Shown: positions 21,201 to 30,100 of the stretch, one piece after another
How positions within the stretch are numbered: position 1 is the stretch's first letter
Layout: the number at the start of each line of letters is the position of its first letter
Assembly: GCA_046327715.1 (NCBI GenBank)
Contig: JAXLXY010000010.1
Span: 62,001 to 126,000 of the forward strand
Direction of reading: 5' to 3'
Length of the DNA: 64,000 bases
Origin: JADJOM01 sp046327715
Lineage (GTDB): Bacteria; Gemmatimonadota; Gemmatimonadetes; Gemmatimonadales; GWC2-71-9
Position numbers and translations under genes: made by a program
The notes under the pieces: model-generated
Told to the model about the DNA's origin: nothing
Database searches by the model: none
The model's input: the letters and a program-made list of their open reading frames with translations, nothing else

Positions 21201-21838
21201 GACGTTCGGATGGTCAGACGGTCGGGATGGCTGGCGACCCGCGGGCTGCCTGTACGGCGTGCCTGCCTCTCCACCTGTCCGACCATCCGACCATCCGACC
21301 GCCCATCCGCCCGTCCGCTTCGGGCTTCTCCCTCCTCGAAGTCCTCACCGCCCTCGCGCTCACCGGCATGGTCGCCCTGCTTGCCCACCGGCTCATGACC
21401 GCCACCATCGACGGCGTGCGGGCGCTCGACGCGGCGCGGCAGGCCCAGGACCGGCGGGAGAATGGTCGCCGCTGGCTCCGGGCCGCCTTCCTCTCGCTGC
21501 AGCCCGATGGCGCGGGCGGCTTCGTGGGCGATCCCGACCGGATCCAGTTCACCACGTGGCTGCAGCAGCCGGAGGGGTGGTTCGTGGAGGAGGCGGTCAC
21601 GCTCGCGGTCTTTTCCGGGGGCCTCTGGGCTGAGCATGGCGGTGGGGCGGTGGTACGGCTCGCCGACGCCGTGCTGGCCATGGAGTGCGACTACCTCCTC
21701 GTCCCCGGGGCCGATGCGCGCTGGGTGCGCCAGTGGCACTCCCCGCTCAGCGCCCCCCTCGCGGTGCGGCTACGGCTGCTGCGCCAGGACGGCGTCCGGG
21801 TCGACACCCTGCTGTTGCTCGTCCGGGAGCGCGGATGA
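21197..21838 (+). CDS. gspJ: Minor pseudopilin GspJ-like
   Basis: A 213-residue protein. After a leader of about 46 residues comes SG^FSLLEVLTALALTGMVALL (Glu5), then ATIDGVRALDAARQAQDRR, QPDGAGGFVGDPDRIQFTTW and a beta-rich body typical of GspJ. Most of the leader comes from inverted repeat DNA (GGTCGGGATGG at 21222 against CCGACCATCCGACC near 21280-21300), read as HLSDHPTIRPPIRPSA. So this leader too is built from tandem repeats. It overlaps gspI and gspK by 4 nt each. Confidence 0.8.
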   Translation: MRRSDGQTVGMAGDPRAACTACLPLHLSDHPTIRPPIRPSASGFSLLEVLTALALTGMVALLAHRLMTATIDGVRALDAARQAQDRRENGRRWLRAAFLSLQPDGAGGFVGDPDRIQFTTWLQQPEGWFVEEAVTLAVFSGGLWAEHGGGAVVRLADAVLAMECDYLLVPGADARWVRQWHSPLSAPLAVRLRLLRQDGVRVDTLLLLVRERG

Positions 21839-22608
21839 ACCGCCGCGGATCCGCCCTGCTCCTGGTGCTCTGGCTCCTGGTGCTCCTCGCGGGCGTCGTT
21901 GCGCTGGGGCTCGGCGGGGCGCGCACCGGCGCCGGCGCCGCCCGGAACCGCCTGGCGCTGCTGCGCGCGGGGTGGGCGCGGGAGGCGTGTCTCGAGATCC
22001 TGCGTGGCCATGCCCGCGGCCTGCCGGATGACAGCCTGCTTCCCCGGGCGCTCCGGATCGACAGCGTGGACCTGGGGCAGGGCATCTGGTGCGAGGCCAC
22101 CGTGGAAGATCCCGGCGAGCGGTTGCAGCTCAACCGGGCGTCGGAGCGGGCGCTGGCCCTGCTCTTCGGGGACAGCACAGCCGCCAGCGCGGTCGTCGCG
22201 GGCCGCCCCTGGCCGGCCGTCGAGGCCCTGCCCACCCCGCTCGCGCCCTGGTTTGCGTGGCTCACGGTGCGGGGGGGTGGACTCGTGAACCTCAACACGG
22301 CGCCTCGGGAGGTGCTCGCCACCCTGCCCGGCGTGGGGCCCGACGGCGCCGCGGCGCTCGCGGCCGTTCGCGCCTCCGGGCGGGCCCTGCGCTCCATCGA
22401 CGAGGCCATCGCTGCCCTGCCGGAGGCGAGCCGGATCCGGGTCCTCGCGCGGTACGACCAGTTCGCGGCGGCGGTCGCGTTCCGTCCCCTCGAGCTGGTG
22501 GTCACGGCGACGGGGCATGCGGGGGCGGGTGGGCTGGGGGCGGCGGTCACGGCCACGCTGGTGCCGGCCGGTGCCCGGCTGGCCGTGATCCGGCGGGCGG
22601 CCGAATGA
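21835..22608 (+). CDS. gspK: Minor pseudopilin GspK
   Basis: A 257-residue protein with a short leader and hydrophobic helix RGSALLLVLWLLVLLAGVVA. The body contains the GspK SAM-like domain, including GLVNLNTAPREVLATLPGVG and AALAAVRASGRALRSIDEA. GspK lacks the Glu5 of other pseudopilins; here the position is Leu, as expected. It caps the pseudopilus with GspI and GspJ. ATG start inside the gspJ stop. No repeat insertion is seen in this gene, in contrast with its neighbours. Confidence 0.87.
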   Translation: MNRRGSALLLVLWLLVLLAGVVALGLGGARTGAGAARNRLALLRAGWAREACLEILRGHARGLPDDSLLPRALRIDSVDLGQGIWCEATVEDPGERLQLNRASERALALLFGDSTAASAVVAGRPWPAVEALPTPLAPWFAWLTVRGGGLVNLNTAPREVLATLPGVGPDGAAALAAVRASGRALRSIDEAIAALPEASRIRVLARYDQFAAAVAFRPLELVVTATGHAGAGGLGAAVTATLVPAGARLAVIRRAAE

Positions 22609-23588
22609 AGCCGCGGCTGCTCCTGGAGATCGCCCCGGGCCAGCTCTCGGCCCGGATCGATCGCAGCGGCGAGGCGCTCTGGGTCGGCGCCACTCCATGG
22701 ACCACGCCCGAGGAACTCGCCGACGCGGTGGCCGCACTGGCCGGTCCCGTCCGGCAACATGCCGCCCGGCGCCGGGTCATCGCGCGGCTCGCGCCTGGGG
22801 CGTTCCAGGCCAGGACCCTCCTCGACCTTCCTCCGGTGCCATCTCGGGCGCTCGCGCTGCTGGTGGCGCGAGGGGCCTCGCGCTATTTCCGCCAGAACGG
22901 GCACCCTCTGGTCACCGCCGCCCGCTGGACCGTCGAAGGTACCCCGCCGGTCCGTGGGGTGCGGGCGGTGGCCACCGAAGAAGCGCTGGCGGCGGCGGTG
23001 GTGCGTGGGGCCGAGCGGGCCGGGGTGCGGCTCGACGACCTGGTACCCGGCGCGGCGCCGGATGGCGGGTTCTCGCTGCTGCCCGTGGCCGAGCGGGTGC
23101 GGCGCCGGCGCGCGGGCTGGGTGCGGGCGGGGTGGCTCGGCGCGGTGGGCGCCGGCATTTGCCTCGTGCTCGGACTCGTCATGTGGGGGCGACTGGCGGC
23201 GCGGGCCCGGGTTGTGGATGCCGACCTCGCCCGCCTGGCGGCCCCGCGAGCCGCCCTCCTCGCGGCCCGGCGTTCCCTCGATAGCGCCGCGGCGCTGGTG
23301 GCCGCCCTGGAGCACTCCACTGCCCGGCGCGGGGTGGTGCTCGACCGCCTCCTCGCCGTGGCGCGCGGCCTGCCCGACTCCACCGTCCTCCTGGCGCTCG
23401 AGCTCGACGCCGCGGGCCGGGCCGCCCTGACCGGCCGCGCCGCCCATGCCACCACCGTGGTCCGGGTCCTGGCCCGCGACACCACGCTTGGCCGTCCACG
23501 ACTCACCCCCGAAACCGCCCGCGACTCCGCCCTCGGCACCGAGTGGGAGCGCTTCGTCATCCGCCTCGGCCCGGAGCCTGTGCCATGA
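22605..23588 (+). CDS. gspL: GspL-like inner-membrane assembly protein
   Basis: A 327-residue protein: an N-terminal actin-like portion (about 1-165, beginning PRLLLEIAPGQLSARIDRSG), one membrane helix (about 173-195, GWLGAVGAGICLVLGLVMWG), then a periplasmic helical and ferredoxin-like part (about 200-327). This is the GspL layout, or a fused PilM-PilN type. Sequence similarity alone would be weak; order (K-L-M) supports it. ATG overlaps the gspK stop. It recruits GspE to the membrane platform. Confidence 0.78.
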   Translation: MKPRLLLEIAPGQLSARIDRSGEALWVGATPWTTPEELADAVAALAGPVRQHAARRRVIARLAPGAFQARTLLDLPPVPSRALALLVARGASRYFRQNGHPLVTAARWTVEGTPPVRGVRAVATEEALAAAVVRGAERAGVRLDDLVPGAAPDGGFSLLPVAERVRRRRAGWVRAGWLGAVGAGICLVLGLVMWGRLAARARVVDADLARLAAPRAALLAARRSLDSAAALVAALEHSTARRGVVLDRLLAVARGLPDSTVLLALELDAAGRAALTGRAAHATTVVRVLARDTTLGRPRLTPETARDSALGTEWERFVIRLGPEPVP

Positions 23589-24157
23589 CCCCGCGCGATC
23601 GCCGCGCCATCCTGATCGGGCTCGCCGTCCTGCTGGGCGCGTGGCTCGGGCTGCGCGGAGGGCCGCGGCTGGCCGGCCGGTGGATCGAGTCACGGCGCCG
23701 CCTCGAGGCCCGCCAGGCGCTGCTGGCCGAGACGCGGGCGGCCCTCGCGGGCCTGCCGCAGATGGAGGACTCCGCCCGGGTGCTCACCGCGGCGATCCGT
23801 GGGCTGGCGCCGCGGATCCTCACGGCCGGCAACGCGCCCCTGGCGCTGAGCGACCTGTCGGGCCGCCTGCGGCTGCTGGCCGCCCGGCACCAGGTTCGCC
23901 TGCTCGCCGTGGCTCCGCTGGCGGATTCCACGGCCGCCGGTCGGCTGCACCGCGTCCGCGCCGCCATCACCCTCGAATCCGACTTCCGCGGCCTCGCGGA
24001 CTTTCTTGCCGCCATCGCCGCCGACCCCGTGGTGCTGGTGGCGGAGCAGCTCGGGATCACGGCCGCGGACCCCTGGGCCGACGCCGGCCAGCCGGAACGC
24101 CTGCAGGCGGAGCTGCGGGTCAGCGCCTGGTATCTCGCGGGGGAGGAGGAATCATGA
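23585..24157 (+). CDS. gspM: GspM-like inner-membrane assembly protein
   Basis: A 190-residue protein with one N-terminal membrane helix (AILIGLAVLLGAWLGLRG), a coiled coil (about 30-70) and a small periplasmic ferredoxin-like domain (about 85-190, containing DFRGLADFLAAIAADPVVLV). This is the GspM/PilO layout and probably pairs with the preceding GspL. ATG at 23585; the stop overlaps the next start. Family identity is inferred from layout and order. Confidence 0.78.
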   Translation: MTPRDRRAILIGLAVLLGAWLGLRGGPRLAGRWIESRRRLEARQALLAETRAALAGLPQMEDSARVLTAAIRGLAPRILTAGNAPLALSDLSGRLRLLAARHQVRLLAVAPLADSTAAGRLHRVRAAITLESDFRGLADFLAAIAADPVVLVAEQLGITAADPWADAGQPERLQAELRVSAWYLAGEEES

Positions 24158-24627
24158 TGCGGGGAATCCTGGTGGTGCTGCTGGTGGTGGCGGGGGAACG
24201 AGGGAACGAGGGAACGTGGGAACGAGGGAACGAGGGAACGACGGAACGTTCCGCCGTTCCGTCGTTCCCCCGTCCCCCCATTCCGTCGTACCGCCGTTCC
24301 CCCGTTCCGCCGTCCCGCCGTTCCGCTCCCCCGCCCACCCCCTTCCGGCTGCCATCCCGGCGGCCGGCGGTGCGGTACGGCGCGTCGCCGGTCGTGGCCC
24401 CGGCGCCCGTCCCGCGGCCTCCCAAGCCCGCGCTCGCGCTCACCGGCGTGCTGTGGGGCCCGGAGCCCGCGGCCCTCCTGCTCGGGCTCCCGGGCGCCGA
24501 AGGCGAGGTCGTCGTCCATCCGGGAGAGACGCATGGGTCGATTCACGTCCGGGCCATTCACCCGCAGGCCATCGAACTCGAGGGGATGGACACCACATGG
24601 GTGCTGACTGTGAGGATGCCATGGTGA
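24154..24627 (+). CDS. GspC-like protein with repeat-derived linker
   Basis: A 157-residue protein: an N-terminal hydrophobic stretch (RGILVVLLVVAG), then about 65 residues of low complexity (RGNEGTWERGNEGTTERS, VPSFPRPPIPSYRRSPVPP), then a small domain (PALALTGVLWGPEPAALLLG to LTVRMPW) like the homology region of GspC/PilP. The linker is encoded by a GGGAACGA array followed by its inverted complement at 24193-24345. The domain position just before the secretin fits GspC, which links GspD to the inner platform. GGAGGAGG precedes the start. GspC is the best guess. Confidence 0.65.
   Translation: MMRGILVVLLVVAGERGNEGTWERGNEGTTERSAVPSFPRPPIPSYRRSPVPPSRRSAPPPTPFRLPSRRPAVRYGASPVVAPAPVPRPPKPALALTGVLWGPEPAALLLGLPGAEGEVVVHPGETHGSIHVRAIHPQAIELEGMDTTWVLTVRMPW
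24193..24345 (+). repeat. Inverted GGGAACGA / CGTTCCC arrays within the gspC-like gene
   Basis: Six to seven GGGAACG units (24193-24249) are followed by their reverse complement units (24250-24330). The mRNA could fold into one long hairpin in the coding region. Length keeps the reading frame open. Confidence 0.88.
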
Positions 24628-26162
24628 CGAGCCGGTTGTGTGGGCGGGTGGGAGTGACGGAACGACGGAACGGTGGAACGTCGGAACGTTCCCTCGTTCC
24701 TTCGTTCCCCCGTTCCCTCGTTCCCGCGTTCCTGCTCCTCCTCGCCGCTCCCCTCGCGGCCCAGGACTCCCTCGCCGTGCGCGCGCAGGCCGACAGCGTG
24801 AGCATCCGGTTCGTCGACGCCGACCTGCGGGCGGTGGTGCAGGCGCTGGGGCGGTTCATGCCCAAGCCGTTGATGGTGGCGGGCCTGCCCGCCAACCGGG
24901 TGTCACTGGAGACCCCGGCGCCGGTGGCGCGCGGCGCGGTGCTGCCGCTGCTCCGGGGGCTGGTCGAGTCCCAGAACCTTTCGTTCGAGGAAGACAGCGC
25001 CTTCATCCGCATCGGCCCGGCGCCCGTTCCGTCGTCCCGTCGTTCCGCCGCCCAGTCGGATTCGGTATCGCCCCAGCTCTTCGTCCTCCGCCTCAAGCAC
25101 GCCCGCGCCGCCGACGTCGCCGCGACGGTGAACCTGCTGTTCGGGGCGAGCGGCGAGTTCTCGGGGCAGGGCGGGATGAGCCGGGGGACGCTGTCGGACG
25201 AACTGCGCCGGAACGGCAGCGTGCCGGTGGAACGGCGGAACGACGGTACGAGCGGGGAGGCTGGAAACGTTCCGTCGTTGCCGCGTTCCACCCTCTCCGG
25301 CCCCGTCACCCTCGTCCCGGACGAACTCACCAATGCGCTGCTCATCCGGGCCACGGAGCAGGATGTGGAGGTGATCAAGTATGCGGTATCCCAATTGGAC
25401 GTCAGACCGCTCCAGGTGCTCATCGAGATCCTGATCGTTGAAGCCCGTCGGGACCGCAACTTCTCCCTGGGTACCAGTCTCTTCGTCCCTCCGCAGTCCG
25501 CGCTGGGGGGAACGGTCTCGGGCAGCACGAAGAGCGTCGGACTCGGCGACCTCGTGATACGCCTCATGGACCTGGGAAAGGCCGAGATTGACGCAACCCT
25601 CTCTGCCTCCGAGACCAGCGGCAACGTGCGCATCATCTCCCGCCCCGTTCTCCTGGCGTCCAACAACACGGAGGCGCGCCTGCTGGTGGGCAGCCAACGC
25701 CCGTTCATCCAGGTGAGCCGGTCACTCCCGACCGATGCGCCATCTCGCGACCAGGTCGTGCAGTATCGGGATGTCGGAACCCGCCTCACCGTGCGGCCGA
25801 CCATCAACCAGGATGGCTACGTGTCACTCGCCGTACAGCAGGAGATCAACGCCGCGACCGCCGAAGTGGCCTTCGATGCGCCGGTCATCTCCACCCGTGA
25901 GGCGGTGACCCAGGTCCTCGTGCGTGATGGGCAGACCATCGTGCTGGGTGGCATGCGCGATGAACAGCGCGAGCGGAGCAGTACGGGCATCCCGCTCTTG
26001 TCCTCCCTGCCCATCGTGGGCGGGCTCTTCGGGACGACCGGGCAGCGAGCCAGCAATACGGAACTCTACCTGTTCCTGACCCCCCGCATCCTGACGTCCG
26101 ATGCCGACGCCGACGCGGTGACGGCACCGAGGCTCGCGCGAGATCAGGTGGTGGCGCCGTGA
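24621..26162 (+). CDS. gspD: Type II secretion outer-membrane secretin GspD
   Basis: A 513-residue secretin. Signal peptide (LVPAFLLLLAAPLAAQ), an N0/STN-like domain (VSIRFVDADLRAVVQALGRF), one N1-type domain (LFVLRLKHARAADVAATVNL), then the secretin core: VLIEILIVEARRDRNFSLG, LVGSQRPFIQV and the signature GIPLLSSLPIVGGLFG. It has fewer N domains than classical GspD. The first 36 residues include TERRNGGTSERSLVPSFPRS from a repeat at 24655-24732. A second repeat block, RRNGSVPVERRNDGTSGEAG, lies in the N1-secretin linker. It starts inside the upstream stop region (7-nt overlap) and overlaps the regulator by GTGA. Confidence 0.92.
   Translation: MVTSRLCGRVGVTERRNGGTSERSLVPSFPRSLVPAFLLLLAAPLAAQDSLAVRAQADSVSIRFVDADLRAVVQALGRFMPKPLMVAGLPANRVSLETPAPVARGAVLPLLRGLVESQNLSFEEDSAFIRIGPAPVPSSRRSAAQSDSVSPQLFVLRLKHARAADVAATVNLLFGASGEFSGQGGMSRGTLSDELRRNGSVPVERRNDGTSGEAGNVPSLPRSTLSGPVTLVPDELTNALLIRATEQDVEVIKYAVSQLDVRPLQVLIEILIVEARRDRNFSLGTSLFVPPQSALGGTVSGSTKSVGLGDLVIRLMDLGKAEIDATLSASETSGNVRIISRPVLLASNNTEARLLVGSQRPFIQVSRSLPTDAPSRDQVVQYRDVGTRLTVRPTINQDGYVSLAVQQEINAATAEVAFDAPVISTREAVTQVLVRDGQTIVLGGMRDEQRERSSTGIPLLSSLPIVGGLFGTTGQRASNTELYLFLTPRILTSDADADAVTAPRLARDQVVAP
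24655..24732 (+). repeat. Inverted GGAACG / CGTTCC repeats in the GspD signal peptide
   Basis: GACGGAACGACGGAACGG-type units followed at once by CGTTCCCTCGTTCC-type units: a hairpin at the very start of the secretin coding region, in frame. Confidence 0.88.
25209..25289 (+). repeat. GGAACGGC / CGTTCCGTC repeats in the GspD linker
   Basis: In-frame, inverted arrangement, with a related short block at 25025-25049. They fall in low-complexity linkers between N domains, where insertions would be tolerated. Confidence 0.82.
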
Positions 26163-27112
26163 GCCGGCCGGTCATGGATGCGCCGGTCTTGCTCGGTGAC
26201 TCTCCGACGTTCGACCGGGTGCGTGCGGAGGCTGCGCGGATCGCGGCGTCGCGGCACCCGGTCATGATCCTCGGGGAGCCGGGAACCGGGAAGACCGCCC
26301 TCGCGGCCTGGCTGCACGCCAGGTCGGGCCGACAGGGGGCCTTCATCCGGTTGCCGGTGACCAATGTTGCGGAGGAGCTGCGGCACGCCGAACTCCTGGG
26401 GCACAGCCGCGGCGCCTTCACTGGCGCCGTGCGTGATCGGCCGGGAGCCGTCGAGCAGGCCGACCGGGGCACGTTGCTCCTGGATGAGATCGGGCTCGCA
26501 TCCGACGGCATGCAGGCGGCACTCCTCGCCATCCTTGACGACACCACGATCCGCCGAGTCGGGGATGCCGCCAGGCGAGCGGTTGACGTGCGATTCATCG
26601 CGGCGACCAACGAAGACCTCCCGGCTCGGGTCGTCGCCGGCACCTTCCGGCGCGACCTGCTGGGACGGTTCGGTTTCTTCTGGTTGCGGGTCCCTCCCCT
26701 CCGCGAGCGCCCGGAGGATATCGTGCCCCTGTTCCGCTCCTTTGTCTCGAGTGAACTGGGTACCAGCCCGGAGGCGCTGGCGGTGAGCCCCGAGCTGGTG
26801 GATGTGCTGGAGGCGGCGGCGTGGCCTGATAACGTCCGCCAGGTCCTCAACGTGGCGCGCTACGTCGCAGTGGCCGGAATGGGCGCCCCTGTGCTCGGCG
26901 TGGACCACCTCCCTGCGGCATTCATCCAGCTCGCGGGAGACCATGCGGATGAACTGATCGAACAGACCCTTCGTGCCACCGGGGGCAACCGCACCCGGGC
27001 GGCGGAGCTATTGGGCATGAGCCGGGCGACCTTCTATCGCCGGGCCCCGAGGGCAGGCGAGCCCGCGGAGGCTGGGGAACTGTCTCACCGGGCGGCCGAA
27101 CTGTCTCAGTGA
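26159..27112 (+). CDS. Sigma-54 activator-like AAA+ protein, no sensor domain
   Basis: A 317-residue protein: Walker A GEPGTGKT (39-46), intact GAFTGA loop (85-90), Walker B LLLDEIG (106-112), RRDLLGRFGFFWLRVPPLRE and sensor II WPDNVRQVL. C-terminal Fis-type HTH GGNRTRAAELLGMSRATFYR is followed by a short tail. Unlike the first AAA+ protein (15635-16585), it keeps the sigma-54 contact loop, so it should be able to activate sigma-54 promoters. It has no receiver, GAF or PAS domain, so control must come from elsewhere. GTG overlaps the gspD stop. The Rhs gene begins 45 bases later on the same strand. Confidence 0.85.
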   Translation: MSRPVMDAPVLLGDSPTFDRVRAEAARIAASRHPVMILGEPGTGKTALAAWLHARSGRQGAFIRLPVTNVAEELRHAELLGHSRGAFTGAVRDRPGAVEQADRGTLLLDEIGLASDGMQAALLAILDDTTIRRVGDAARRAVDVRFIAATNEDLPARVVAGTFRRDLLGRFGFFWLRVPPLRERPEDIVPLFRSFVSSELGTSPEALAVSPELVDVLEAAAWPDNVRQVLNVARYVAVAGMGAPVLGVDHLPAAFIQLAGDHADELIEQTLRATGGNRTRAAELLGMSRATFYRRAPRAGEPAEAGELSHRAAELSQ

Positions 27113-27157
27113 GACACTCCAAGGCTCCGGCTGGTAGTGCCAAGGCAAATCACGGCA

Positions 27158-30100
27158 ATGCGTTACGCCTTCGTGATGGCTGGCACGCCCGGTGCCAATC
27201 AGGGGAGGCAACTCTCTCGGAGCACCCCCGTGCCTTCCCTGCACCCCATTCGCCACATCGCCGCCTTTGCCGTCAGCCTTGGCGCGCTGCTGCTGCAGCC
27301 GCTGTCGCGCCTCGCCGGGCAGATCGTTCCGCTCGCGGGAGCCTGCGGCACCGTTCCGGCAAACCCATGCCATCCGGGGGCGAACATCAGTCCCGCCCTT
27401 CAAGGGCCATTTGTCCGGGCACCCGAGTCAGGGCCTCACACGTACACCTTCGCGGTGGGGAACAATGGCAATACCGGGGGCCAGTTTGAAATCAGCTGCA
27501 CTCCGTCGTCCCCCCAGACCATCTGCGCCGCCAGCCCTGCGAGCTTTCACCTCATGCCCGCGGAGGAGCAGACGGTCGAAGTAAGCTATTCCGTGCTGGG
27601 TCTCGGCACCTATTCGCATGCCCTCGAGGTGTATGCGGCCGCGGATGAGTCGCCCGGAGCCTACGTCGAAGACTTTCAGGGCGTCTTTACCGTCGGCACC
27701 GTGACGGTGGCGGGTGCGGCGATCGTCAGCCATGTGTGGCCGGCCAATGGCATGGAGGCCGCGGTGCTCGACACCTTCGTGGCGACGTACTGGCACCCGA
27801 CAGGCATCAATCTCGCCGCATCGAGGCTGTTGATTGACGGGCGGGACAGTACCGTCCGGCTGACCGGCAACATGACGGCAAGCAGCTACCGGGCGCCACT
27901 CCACCCGGGCAATGGCTACCACGACTGGACGTCACTCGTCTGTGCGAACAACGGGCGGTGTGACAGCGTGAGCACGGTGTTCAGCGCCGTGGGACCGACC
28001 AGCCTCGCGCTGGATGACTCACTGCCCCCCACAGTGAACCCGCTCGGGAGTGGCGCGCTCCTGGGCCCGCTCAATCCACCACCAGAGGACCTGCAGGGCT
28101 GCGGCGTCGACGTTGGCGACCCCGAGATTGCCTTCACGGCGCCTCTTGGCCACGTCACGCAACCGAGCCCGGCGGGCCGCGTGTACATCGCCAGCACGGA
28201 TACCTCCCATCCATACCTCACCATCCGGACGCAGACGCTCGCGTGGCTGCAGAACAAGAGCATCACCTGCCAGCAGTTCACGATGCTCCAGCGGACGGAC
28301 TTCAACTACGCCTACTTCGCGAGTGCGCCCGAGACGGATCCACATTGGGCCACCTATCCCTACGATGACCTCGGGGCCGCCCTGCTGCGGCACTTGGACG
28401 CCTTCACGGGGGATCCTATCGACCTCGCGATGTGGCGGCCGTCCCATGGCCCGCGCCGTCCGGCCAGGCCAGGCGCGGAGATTGACGTACCACCGCAGCG
28501 CTTCGCAGGCCCCCTCCGGTCGAGGCAGGTCTCCAGAGCCCGGTCGTGGCGGGGGGCGATGCTCCCCGATCCGGGGCCTATCGACAGCACATCCTGGCGG
28601 GTGGAACTCAACGGCGTCGTGATCATCAACAACTCGCAGGCGGTGGGTGGAAGTGGGGTGATTGGACTGACGGCTGGCAGGCTCCTCCAGTCAGCCCAGG
28701 TACCGTTGGCCAACCCGAACTTCCACACGGCCGCGAACGGAGGCTGGAATGAACTCGTGGCCTCGATCAGTGACACCGCGGGCCGCACCACCCGGATCCG
28801 TGTCCGTTTCGTGTCTGATGCCCCGGCCACGCCAGGCGGGCCGGCGCCGCTGGTCGTTGTCCCGCAGCGGGACTTCACCCATCTGGATCAGGGCGAGTGT
28901 GCCGCCTCAGGGCTCTTCCAGTGCGAGGGCGTCACGCTGGCATTCGGAGTCAATGGCTTCGTGAGCCGTGACCGGGAGCGCAGCCTTCACCTCGTCTATC
29001 GGTCAGCCTCCCAAAAGGCGCGGACACCCATCCCGCTCCGCATCAGCATCGCGAAGACACAGAAGGCGCCCGACTCCCTTTGGGTCGTCCCTCATCTCTC
29101 GGGCATCCCTGACTCCGGCCGCATCACCCGATACGCCGGTGCGCAGGGAACGGTGACCGGGGTGAACGCGACCAACATCGCGGAGGATCAGGACCAGGTG
29201 CGCATCGTCGCCTCCGAGGTGGATACTGCAGGCGGGACGGCGGCCATCCGAACGGTCCGCCATGCCGTGCGGAGCTGGTTCCGCTCCGGCATCGCGCCAG
29301 CCTTTCGTGATGACACGGTGTCGCAGGACGTCGTGCAACTCTACCTCACCGACTCAACGGTGACGCGGTTCGGCCAGGGGTGGCAGCTGGCCGAGTTGGG
29401 GCGCCTGGTGCTGACGGGCACGGCGGGGGCACTGCAGTTCAAGGGCGCGCCGGCGGCGGTCTGGGTGAGCGGCGATGGGTCGTACACCGTGTTCCGCAAG
29501 CTGGGCGGCACCTGGGTGGCGGCGCCGGGTGAGACGGCCAGAATGACCCAATATGCAAGCCCGCAAAGCGATGGCACGCTGTATGTGTTGTATCTCTCCT
29601 CGGGGGCCAGTCTCGGATTCCGAAGCGATGGGTGGCAGCTGTGGTCGAAGGACCTTCTCGGGAATGCGACACGCTATCGGTACAATGCGAGCTCGACGCG
29701 CCTGGATAGCATCGTCGACCCGACCGGACGAGCGATGGCCTTCACGTACTTCGCGACCGGGAAGCGCAAGGGGTACGTCCGGAACATCCAGGTGCGCCGG
29801 TCCACCAGCCGGACGGACACGATCGCGGTGGCGAAGCTGGACTACGATACGGTCTCCAGCGCCACGGCGGTCAGGCTGTCGCGGTTCATGGTGATACGGG
29901 GGCCTGCGCAGGTGGACACGACGCGGGTGACGTACAAGTCCGGTGCGCCTGGGGCCTTCGTCGATTCGATTGTGGACCCGCGACATACCGTGAGCAAGCC
30001 CGTGGTCACCCGGCTCACCTGGGACGCCATCCTTTGGGCGCCGGAATCCGTCACCCGCCCGCTCAACGGGGTCTCCCACGCCCGTCAGGCCTGGCGTCGG

